Of a stretch of DNA of 8,833 nt, positions 1 through 7,400 are shown in pieces. The position numbers and the translations under genes are program-made. The DNA lies in NCBI GenBank assembly GCA_024644775.1, contig JAHEHB010000222.1:1-8833 (forward strand), read 5' to 3'. The notes under the pieces are model-generated. The model did no database searches, had not been told where the DNA came from, and saw only the letters and a program-made list of their open reading frames with translations. The DNA comes from Deltaproteobacteria bacterium (GTDB taxonomy: Bacteria; Desulfobacterota; Desulfobacteria; Desulfobacterales; SURF-15). Numbering within the stretch: position 1 is the stretch's first letter; each line of letters begins with the position of its first letter.

Positions 1-188
1 TTTATCGTTTCAACCTCTTGGAGATATTTTTTATGGCGGATGGGTAATTCCGTACCTTTTTTTAGTAGATCTTTATAATCATTGATATTTCTATTCAGAA
101 TAAATCCGGCGATTTCATGGGGCGCCTGGGCGATGCACACGCCCGGAAGAAAGAAAATAAAGAACATCACGATCATTCCTCTTTTCAT
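1..188 (-). CDS. Partial small secreted protein (N-terminal 62 residues), function unknown
   Basis: The reading frame starts at an ATG at 188 and stays open to the left edge, giving 62 codons with no stop, so the C-terminus is missing. Residues 1-20 form a classical Sec signal peptide: a Lys/Arg n-region, a hydrophobic core rich in Phe, Ile, Val and Met, and a likely cleavage after Ala20 in CIA-QAP. There is no proper lipobox, because Cys18 is preceded by PGV. The visible mature part (AGFIL, then an Asn/Asp/Tyr/Lys-rich stretch, then LPIRHKKYLQEVE) is soluble and charged. An AAGGAG Shine-Dalgarno 5 nt upstream fixes the start over the later Met5 and Met8. It follows the OPT-like gene after 215 nt on the same strand and may be the last or a separately controlled cistron. 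I do not recognise the family with certainty. A periplasmic role is inferred from the signal peptide only. Confidence 0.7.
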   Translation of the reverse strand, partial: MKRGMIVMFFIFFLPGVCIAQAPHEIAGFILNRNINDYKDLLKKGTELPIRHKKYLQEVETI

Positions 189-193
189 ATTCG

Positions 194-199
194 CTCCTT
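194..199 (-). promoter_or_regulatory. Shine-Dalgarno of the partial secreted-protein gene
   Basis: AAGGAG on the minus strand, 5 nt before the ATG at 188. It is the best ribosome binding site in the window and decides the start against in-frame Met codons 5 and 8. Confidence 0.75.
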
Positions 200-211
200 T
201 TTACGAGAGTG

Positions 212-246
212 TTTTGTATTTGGTGTTTGGTGTTTAGGATTCTAAC
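212..246 (+). repeat. Degenerate heptamer direct repeats, TTTGGTG type
   Basis: Five units in a strict 7-nt register: TTTTGTA at 212, TTTGGTG at 219, TTTGGTG at 226, TTTAGGA at 233 and TTCTAAC at 240. Two units are identical and the outer ones are degenerate. The array lies in the leader of the small secreted-protein gene. A related sequence recurs in inverted orientation at about 276-297, forming the palindrome annotated separately. Confidence 0.65.
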
Positions 247-297
247 AAACGAATATGGCGCCGTATATTTTAAACGAAATACGAAACATCAAACACC
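222..297. repeat. 76-bp concentric imperfect palindrome
   Basis: The outer arms 222-235 and 284-297 match over 14 positions as GGTGTTTGRTGTTT, with 13 Watson-Crick pairs and one G/T at 230/289. The centre, 253-266, is a second palindrome around GGCGCC (257-262), with one G/T pair at 256/263. Both share the same symmetry axis (paired positions sum to 519), so this is one long inverted structure with a poorly paired middle rather than two unrelated repeats. As minus-strand RNA it would sit about 35 nt before the start codon at 188. It could be a leader structure, a small palindromic or MITE-like element, or two heptamer arrays in opposite orientation. Confidence 0.6.
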
Positions 298-333
298 TGA
301 TGAATTCGGCTTGTTACGAATTCATCAGTTTTT
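297..333 (+). terminator. Perfect 12-bp hairpin with T-tract on the plus strand (terminator-like)
   Basis: CTGATGAATTCG at 297-308 pairs perfectly with CGAATTCATCAG at 317-328 across the 8-nt loop GCTTGTTA, and five T follow at 329-333. The shape is that of an intrinsic terminator, but the T-tract is on the plus strand, where no upstream gene exists. Read on the minus strand, the hairpin lies 75 nt after the stop of the OPT-like gene and is followed by GGTGTTTGATG, a poor U-tract. It may therefore terminate antisense transcription, protect the 3' end of the operon mRNA, or belong to the adjoining palindrome. The hairpin itself is certain; its role is not. Confidence 0.55.
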
Positions 334-352
334 AAATCTTCGTGGGCTCGGC

Positions 353-415
353 TATCCAGCATCCAGTATCCAGTTTCAATTTTCCAGTATCAAATTTCCA
401 CTATCAATACGCCAG
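353..415 (+). repeat. Degenerate heptamer direct repeats, TATCCAG type (nine units)
   Basis: Nine consecutive 7-nt units in register, consensus TWTCCAG with variants such as TTTCAAT, TATCAAA, TTTCCAC and TATCAAT. TATCCAG occurs at 353 and 367, CATCCAG at 360 and TTTCCAG at 381. The last unit (ACGCCAG, 409-415) lies inside the final codons of the OPT-like gene, whose TGA stop (404-406) is within the array. The unit differs from the TTTGGTG and GTTCTGS arrays elsewhere in the window although the 7-nt period is the same. Confidence 0.65.
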
Positions 416-2365
416 GCGCCCCAGGGATTTCAAGATCAGCGTAAATCCCATGGCAAACATACCGGTCAGCCCCATCCCACAAGCGAATCCAGCCAAAAGC
501 ACGGGTGCGTATTGTCGCCACATGGCACCATAGCGTTTTAGAAAGAAGAATCGTCCGAGCAGAGCGCCTGCCACCTCAAGAATGAGCCCGTGGGGGGTGG
601 TTTGCCCCAGACCGCGAACCACGCCGTAGACCAGCATAACGGGTAATCCCAGTACGCTCAGAATCAGATATAAAACAACCCCTAGGCTCAAACCGGCCAG
701 CACATAACTTGCTTTCAGTGCCTGGAAAAAAAGGGAATTACCTTCTAACGTAGAGGTTTGCATGAGCAGTGTGTTAAGGGCTTGAAGATGCCACATTTCT
801 TGAGCATATGGATAGCTGCTGGATGGTATGGGCGCCAGGCGCCAAATAAATTGAGAGAAAAGGAGGCTGGCGATCATCACCACCGGAAAAACCACGATTT
901 CGGCTTTAATGACTCCCCGAATGCTCGTTCCGGTCAACTCAACCTGTCGAAAATTAACCGTAGCCTCCCCATAATTATGGATGGGGATGGGTGCGTACCA
1001 GATTTCAATCCCACTGTATCCGAAGAACTTCGCACCGGCAATGAAACTTGCCTCTCGAACGAGAGGAAGGCTTACGAATTGACCGGCAATCCCCTCCATT
1101 CGGCCCGTAATGTAGGATATGATAGGCGTATAAACAAACCCGTACCCAAGAAAAAATATCCATGGAAAGTTGGGCACCAGCCAGACACAAAGACCGACGT
1201 ATGACAGCGTGGAAAAAACATAAATACCGATGGAGATCCAAAAATTAAAATCTCCTCTACCGGGTGGCGGTTGAAACAGATCTTTGAGACTTCCTCGCTG
1301 GCCGGATCCTGCCTTACCGAAAGAACGGAGCACATGCCAAATCCCAACGCAGGCGATGGAGAGTCCCAGACCGATGCCGAAACTCATATAAAAATCAAAA
1401 TTATTGGCGAATACGGTATCTACGGTTCCCATCCCTTGATGCCAGCGTTTTAGGATACCGTATTGAAAGAGAATGGGATTTGCCACAATGGTAATGACGA
1501 GCCCAACGAATCCACCGATCACCGCCCAGAAGGGAAGGACCATGCCAATAAAAATGAGTCCCAGATCCAGCTGAATTCCGGTGGCCACTGCCGGCAATAT
1601 CTCTTCGGTATGCCGCGTCAACTCCACCCAGGGGATCGGGATGAGGCGAATCGGCTCATCCAGAAAAAGGCCCGACAGTGCGGGCAGCAGCACATAAATT
1701 CCGCCAAAAGAAAGCCCGATGACACCCCCAATGGAAAATACCCGCCATTTCCAGCTTTTCTGTTTTTCTTCGGTGGATTCAGCCAGAGCCATAACACCCA
1801 GAGCGCCCACTGGCGCCATGGGAAACGGGAGCTTCTCCACATCCGATGTAATGCGGTACAGGGCATAACCCAGGCCGAAATGATCGACCCGTTGAATAAA
1901 CTGAGTTCCCACCAGTAAAAGAATCGGAATGAGCCAATCGCGGTGAAAAAAGGTTCGCGCCACCAGTGATTCCGACTCGGGTTGAGGGGCCACCCAGTTG
2001 GGAATAAATTCGGTCAGTCCCAGCATGCGGGCTGCATCAGACTGCACAAGATACTGATTCCACAGCAGCCCTTGAAACGGAGACGCCAGAGATGCGCCTG
2101 CCATGAAAAAGAGAATGAAGATCTCCTGTTGTTTGAGTTCCGTGTAGGATCGTTTTGCTATTTCTGCAAAGAGAATGATCGTCACCCAACGCGCCGCCGG
2201 CCCGATTCCGGTTCCGATGACCAGTTGCAGATACATGCTGCCGGGCATCATGAGAAAACCGATAAAGATCGACCCGACGATGGTCTTCCAGTCAAACCCC
2301 TCTTCAAAATGGTCCGGTGGTTTTAATAGATCTCTATATTCCTGTAATTCTTTATCTTCGTACAT
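404..2365 (-). CDS. OPT-like polytopic inner-membrane protein, putative transporter
   Basis: 653 residues, extremely hydrophobic, with roughly 12-14 membrane helices. It opens with an acidic and basic cytoplasmic segment (residues 1-25); clear helices include about 26-50, 56-70, 80-92, 143-158, 208-231, 268-296, 326-346, 373-396, 400-418, 486-507, 552-582 and 618-645. A motif DVEKLPFPMAPV (175-186) follows a WLIPILLL helix. The next gene upstream has a matching WLPPLL helix followed by NERMNFPLLRVP, so the two look like distant paralogs; an E-[KR]-[LM]-x-F-P motif also suits OPT-type and DUF6785-type carriers. A charged linker lies at about 347-372, and a conserved-looking segment at 454-480 carries WYAPIP and ELTGT. 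The ATG at 2365 has only a weak Shine-Dalgarno and is preceded directly by a heptamer array. The OPT (oligopeptide transporter)-like call rests on overall resemblance from memory; the substrate is unknown. Confidence 0.65.
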   Translation of the reverse strand: MYEDKELQEYRDLLKPPDHFEEGFDWKTIVGSIFIGFLMMPGSMYLQLVIGTGIGPAARWVTIILFAEIAKRSYTELKQQEIFILFFMAGASLASPFQGLLWNQYLVQSDAARMLGLTEFIPNWVAPQPESESLVARTFFHRDWLIPILLLVGTQFIQRVDHFGLGYALYRITSDVEKLPFPMAPVGALGVMALAESTEEKQKSWKWRVFSIGGVIGLSFGGIYVLLPALSGLFLDEPIRLIPIPWVELTRHTEEILPAVATGIQLDLGLIFIGMVLPFWAVIGGFVGLVITIVANPILFQYGILKRWHQGMGTVDTVFANNFDFYMSFGIGLGLSIACVGIWHVLRSFGKAGSGQRGSLKDLFQPPPGRGDFNFWISIGIYVFSTLSYVGLCVWLVPNFPWIFFLGYGFVYTPIISYITGRMEGIAGQFVSLPLVREASFIAGAKFFGYSGIEIWYAPIPIHNYGEATVNFRQVELTGTSIRGVIKAEIVVFPVVMIASLLFSQFIWRLAPIPSSSYPYAQEMWHLQALNTLLMQTSTLEGNSLFFQALKASYVLAGLSLGVVLYLILSVLGLPVMLVYGVVRGLGQTTPHGLILEVAGALLGRFFFLKRYGAMWRQYAPVLLAGFACGMGLTGMFAMGFTLILKSLGRLAY

Positions 2366-2371
2366 ATCATT

Positions 2372-2427
2372 GATCCGAGTTCCGCGTTTCGGGTTCTGGG
2401 TTTTACGTTCTGCGTTTTAAGTTCAAC
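2372..2427 (+). repeat. Degenerate heptamer direct repeats, GTTCTGS type (eight units)
   Basis: Eight 7-nt units fill most of the 72-nt gap between the two membrane-protein genes: GATCCGA, GTTCCGC, GTTTCGG, GTTCTGG, GTTTTAC, GTTCTGC, GTTTTAA and GTTCAAC. GTT starts seven of the eight. On the coding strand the units mostly end in AAAC or GAAC. The array ends 6 nt before the start codon at 2365, exactly where that gene's ribosome binding site should lie, so it forms the intercistronic leader. Confidence 0.7.
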
Positions 2428-2437
2428 ATCTTATCAT

Positions 2438-4477
2438 TTAGCCCCCAACCGGTAATACCTGATAGCTGGCATAACTGAACAGGCCCACAATGGCCCAGCC
2501 GCCACCCATCAAAAAATCCCCTATAATTAAACCGACAAAGAAAAACCGTAGCCGTTTAAACAACACCACCCCTCCATATCTCATACACAACGCATTACAG
2601 ACCCATCCGGTAAAAAAGCTAAACCAAAGCACCTGCATGGCCCAACTGTATGCGGTTAAGTATCCGATTGGATGAATCGGCCACCAATAAAATCGCTGGT
2701 AACAGATGGACAAAATCAGCATGACCATGGCCCCGATTCCGATAAAGGTCAGCACCCAGTTACCGGGTTTAATGGGGGTTTCGACGAGGTTATAGATGTT
2801 GTCATACATGGCAACGGTTGTTCGAGTCGCCCAGTCAAGGCCGAGTTCTCGAATACCGAATTTATAGCAAAGGATCATCATGGCCAGAATAGATACGACA
2901 ACGGCCGCAAATAGGGTGATGAGTATACCTCCGAAAATCATCCGTCGATTGTTCGCGTCTTGTGTGACTTTGCTGGCATGGAGCAAAGAGGGCATGAGTG
3001 ACTCTCGCAGATCCACAAAGAGCATCTTTTGGCTTACAGCAGCCCCAAGGATGCCCATGTTTGTAAATAGTTTGGGACCGAATAAAGCGAGGAGTCCGTC
3101 GATGGGAGCCGCCGTCAGGGTAAACAATGCCAATCCTCCCTGGCAGATGATTCGCATGGCGACCAGTGTTACCATGAAAAATGCACCCACTACCAAAAAG
3201 GAGAATAAAAAGGGAATACCGAAATACCAGCACCAGCTCACGATGCCGAATCCACCTATCACAAATCCCCAAAACGACATGCGGGTGGAGATCCACTCTG
3301 CATCACTGATATTTCCGCTTCTAAAGGTTAGCCCGTATTTAAATATGGTTAAAAAATGATGTCTTGCCAACCAAAAGAGAAATAAAAAGAAAATACCGTA
3401 TGCTCCGATAACTTGAGCGTATTCGGGGCGGGATAGTGCCGGCCCGAATGTAATGCCCAAAGCGGCAGCCGGGATATTATAGCCGAGAACACCGAGCAAC
3501 CCCACCAGCAATCCCCCAAGGATAAAGAAAAACCAGAATGAAAAAGAGATTTGTTTCGCTGCAAGAAATGCAAATCCGATGAACGCCGGGTAGATGTAGA
3601 TCTTTAATTTATAGAAACCGGAAAACAGCCCATGTTTGGGAAAATATTTTCCGGCCAGAATAAGGGTTGGGATCTGTGGGACCGAGGGGATATAAAAGTG
3701 AAGACCGTTGATGAGATGCAAAAAAGCGGATACCAGAATTCCGGCCAACATAAATCGGTTCAAGAAAAAGTGCCCGATTTGGCCATTATCCAAGGCGTCT
3801 TCCATTAGCTCGGGGACTCTCAGGAGAGGAAAATTCATCCGCTCATTATAAAGCCCTTGCCCACTTAGCAAATTGACGATACAGATCATAAGACAATAGC
3901 ATAACAGAACAAAACCGCCCCATATCAACAGGGGGGGGAGCCAAGCATTCCATGGAATTTGCTTTACGATATCGATCAATTCCATTTGACGCCCACCGAT
4001 CAGGCCGTTGTAAAGGCTTTCAATGGCTTCCTCGCTTTGCGGGTACCATATTTTGGGAAGAAGGGGATGTAGGACTTCTTTCCAGCGATTTTCGACCGAT
4101 GCAAAATGATACGGTGCCGTAATGTTAACAAAAAAGGCGCGTACCAGGCCCGTATACGCGATTCCGGATCCAAGCACCATCAGGATCCAGGATATTAGCA
4201 GCTCCTTTCCTGAAAACCATAATTGCCGAAATATTTTTTGGACGACTGCGATAAGAATTGTAAGCCAGATTAGGACAAAAAAGGGAGCTAAAGGGAAGTG
4301 ACCCCCCCCTAAAAGCGTGGCTTGTCGGTAAACATTGTTAAATGGGGTAAGGGCGCAAATGGTTACGGCAAGAAACACTCCCAGTACGATGGCCCGCAGC
4401 CGGATTCTCCGGCCAGTGATTTCGGACTTGCTTAAATCCGGATTTCGATAGTCCTGATTCGATATCTTATCCGTCAT
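2438..4477 (-). CDS. DUF6785/DUF6784-type polytopic membrane protein
   Basis: 679 residues with about 14 predicted helices: roughly 26-45, 62-82, 92-115, 180-204, 242-262, 293-309, 311-333, 356-372, 402-419, 421-441, 513-537, 575-592, 608-630 and 643-668. The N-terminal two thirds fit DUF6785: a long extracytoplasmic loop at 116-170, then IPWNAWLPPLL (174-184) and NERMNFPLLRVP (211-222). The C-terminus fits DUF6784, with WWPIHPIGY (598-606), a membrane helix, RYGG (633-636) and a Gly-rich last helix. The length is typical of this family, which has no established function but looks OPT-like. Its ATG at 4477 lies 14 nt after the stop of the ABC-permease gene, with GGAAAAG just upstream, so the two are probably co-transcribed. 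Two 8-nt runs of G or C lie in its coding sequence; the frame is intact in this copy. A transport role is inferred from topology. Confidence 0.75.
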   Translation of the reverse strand: MTDKISNQDYRNPDLSKSEITGRRIRLRAIVLGVFLAVTICALTPFNNVYRQATLLGGGHFPLAPFFVLIWLTILIAVVQKIFRQLWFSGKELLISWILMVLGSGIAYTGLVRAFFVNITAPYHFASVENRWKEVLHPLLPKIWYPQSEEAIESLYNGLIGGRQMELIDIVKQIPWNAWLPPLLIWGGFVLLCYCLMICIVNLLSGQGLYNERMNFPLLRVPELMEDALDNGQIGHFFLNRFMLAGILVSAFLHLINGLHFYIPSVPQIPTLILAGKYFPKHGLFSGFYKLKIYIYPAFIGFAFLAAKQISFSFWFFFILGGLLVGLLGVLGYNIPAAALGITFGPALSRPEYAQVIGAYGIFFLFLFWLARHHFLTIFKYGLTFRSGNISDAEWISTRMSFWGFVIGGFGIVSWCWYFGIPFLFSFLVVGAFFMVTLVAMRIICQGGLALFTLTAAPIDGLLALFGPKLFTNMGILGAAVSQKMLFVDLRESLMPSLLHASKVTQDANNRRMIFGGILITLFAAVVVSILAMMILCYKFGIRELGLDWATRTTVAMYDNIYNLVETPIKPGNWVLTFIGIGAMVMLILSICYQRFYWWPIHPIGYLTAYSWAMQVLWFSFFTGWVCNALCMRYGGVVLFKRLRFFFVGLIIGDFLMGGGWAIVGLFSYASYQVLPVGG

Positions 4478-4491
4478 ATCTTTTCCATCAC

Positions 4492-7400
4492 TTAGCTTTT
4501 CGCGGGTCGGGTATTATCCTGAGCAGACATCAGGTGTCTCTCATAATGAACATGGGATTCGTCGTCGAGAGAGCGCCATAACAACAGTTGTTTTCTTAGG
4601 GAATGCAAAAAAGTCTTGTTGATTCGGTGCCAGGCATTGGCTTCACCGGCTTCGCGCGTTAGTCGGATGTTAATCTCAAGAAAACCTGCTTCGTCCTTTG
4701 CCGGACAGAATTGGATCTCCACATTTTGCATAATTCCAAAATCAAACGGGGCCAACCAGACTTTCGAATGCAAATTCAGACAAGCATCCGAGCAGCAAGT
4801 CCCATCGCTACAAACTATATCTCGTTCCTGGGTTATTGGGGTTATGGGGCAAACGAATGCGAGATCGATATTACCGGTGGAGAAAATACCGTGGGATACA
4901 TCTTGGTGTCCTTGGAGGTAATTGTAGATAAATCCTCCGATGCTTTTATGTTCCTGGTATTTCATCAAAAATGGAAGGGTGATTTCAATGGTATGGTTTT
5001 TCGCCGCAGGAAGCTTCCACGAGCGATTAACATCCGGGATGGCAATCTCGGCCGCTACTTTGGAAGGATATATGACGGATATTAACACCACTAAAATAAC
5101 CAATAACATGGCGGCAACCCCCGCCATTGATGAATAGTTCACGGTAATGCCGGCCCAAAGCGTGGTCCCGGCAAAGAGGCTGGCCGTCGTCTGCGCCAAA
5201 AGATATCCGAGGACGACGCTGATGACTGCAAAGGCCAAGGCTTCGGCAATAAATAGAAATGAAACGTGGGATGGCGCCAATCCAACAGATGTATAAATAC
5301 CAATTTCGCGCTTTCGTTCGTAAACACTGCCGATCATCGTGTTCAAGACAATGAATATCGATATGACCAGTGGGATGGCGATATTGGGCACTCCGCTGTA
5401 ACTCATGGAGTCGCTGGCATTATAAAGGAAGATGCCTTTTTTTTCACCGCTGAAAAGGACCAAACCAAAACGGTCCACCAAGTTTTCTGCGGTTTTTTGA
5501 ATGTTGACACTTTCCGAGGGACGGATAGCGACACCCTTCAACGCCCCACCGGCTGCCAGCAGCGTTTTATGCGGGACAATCAGTGTAAGGTCTCCGGGAA
5601 TATGCTGATACCGGGTCTGGAAGGCTTCAATATCATCACCGGATTCCAACGCCTCCATCTCCGTATCCGATATTTCCATTGAAATCTCGCTGGGAAATGT
5701 TACCGGGGTGAGGGGTTCTCCATCCAAATCTTTGAATTCTTGAAGTTTTTGTCCGGAGAACGTTCCGACCACTTGAAAGGGAACACCCCAAAGGGCAATG
5801 GCGCTTCCCAGAGGTTGCTTCGGATCGATGCCGATATTTTTCGCCAGTGTTTCAGATAACAGAACCACATTCCGTTCGGACTCCTGAAACCACCTGCCGC
5901 CAACCATAATTCGATCGACGGCCGTCACCTGGGCTTCTTTGGCAGACAACCCCACCAATCCCTGGGCTTCGAAAACCCGGTCTTCAAAACGGACCGGTAT
6001 CTTTGTTGATTGGGTTCGATCCTCCGCTTCCAGCCACACCCGTGGCACCACCACACTCGTTTGCTCAAATGCATTGTAAAACACGCCCAAGGCTTCCGGA
6101 GGAAGACTCTTCCAATTGACATTCTTTAATAAAAATCCTTTATAAGGCGCGGTCGGCTGGTAGTGGAGGCGTGTGTGCCGTCGCATGGTCTTTACGGAAG
6201 TAAAGCTCATAATCGTAAATGTCAGGATAATCAGTGTTGCGCAGGTAAGCCCTGTTCGGAGTCTGCGTCGCCGCAGATTGCTGACACCCAGCAGGAAAGA
6301 GGCGATAAACGCTTTCCAACGGCTAAGTTCTTCCGTTTCAAGATGCCGTGCCCGGCGCTGGAGTTGAATCATCTCCTCTTCAAAACGAAAGAAAATAATC
6401 AACGTAACCATGAAGGAGAGACCCATTATAAAAAAGGCGACGATGACGACCATGGGGCTGTATGCCAATTGAAAGGCCGGATGGACTTTATAAATGACGA
6501 CAATCAGCGCCACCAATATTGCCGCAAATGCAATAATCCGTTTGTAAATGCTGGAATAACAAAACAACAGACGTTCCATGCAGAATGCAAACGGTACAAA
6601 CAGGGCAATATAAAACAAAACACCGAATAAAACGTCTTTTTGCGTTTTTTCGACGTGATCATACACGCGACTTGCCAGTGCCCAGGATCGTTTGGCGGAT
6701 TCAAAAAATCGCTCGTATTGTTTTTCACTCAGGGAGTTTGTGGCCGTTTGCAGCGCAGTTGTCCCTTCCTGTTGGAGCTGTCGTATTCTCTCATTATAAA
6801 TCCCATGCTTTTCAAGATTCGCGATTCGGGGACCCAAAAGTGTCCACATATCCTTTGCCACCCGATACTCTGTGCGATGGATAAACGGCCAGTCATCCAC
6901 CAGGTATCCCATGCCTTGTGGGTTTGTTTGGGTGGCGTTGGTAAGAATGAGTTTTTTCCGAAGAACGGAATCCGATAACGTCATCTTCATCCGGGTGCCA
7001 GATTCCAGAAAGGTAGATAATATAATGGATGTCCAGGTGTCGATTCGACTCCACCAATGGCGCAATGGCGGGGCTTCCCGGCGTCCGTCCAGGACCTTGA
7101 TTTTCGTCATGTAATTAAAATTGCGCGGTTCCAGCAAGTTGAAAAGAGTGGTTTGCTTACAGGCAAACATGATAAGATCTGTTTCCATGGATCGGCGGTC
7201 CATCTTGACCCGGTAGCCTGATTTGCCGGTCTTTTTCTTGTCGATGGCCCAGTTCGTTTCTCCCGTGATCGGATCGAACCGGTATCCCTCTATGATGATT
7301 TTGTGCAGAACATGTTTTTTGTCGGCGACTCCTTTGATCGTAAACGTTCCCATGGAATCCACCATATTGTAGTATCGGGTCCCATGTTGGTAGGATAGAA

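Noticed and set aside
129..188. Lipoprotein signal at Cys18 of the small secreted protein
   Set aside because: The residues before the Cys are LPGV, which does not fit the lipobox; CIA-QAP fits ordinary signal peptidase I cleavage better.
260..295. Sigma-70 promoter for the small secreted gene (minus-strand TTGATG with TAAAAT)
   Set aside because: The spacer is only 14 nt, and alternative pairs with 16-17 nt spacing match the -10 consensus in just three of six positions.
212..415. CRISPR-like array
   Set aside because: The repeats are 7 nt, contiguous, degenerate and without spacers; no cas genes are visible.
209..541. Plus-strand 110-codon frame at 209-541
   Set aside because: It crosses the heptamer arrays and both inverted repeats and then runs antisense to the carrier gene; its translation is repeat-derived and it has no Shine-Dalgarno.
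758..3359. Plus-strand open frames at 758-1204, 1463-1918, 1982-2326 and 2880-3359
   Set aside because: They lie antisense to well-supported membrane-protein genes, have low-complexity polar translations (reverse complements of hydrophobic codons) and no ribosome binding sites.
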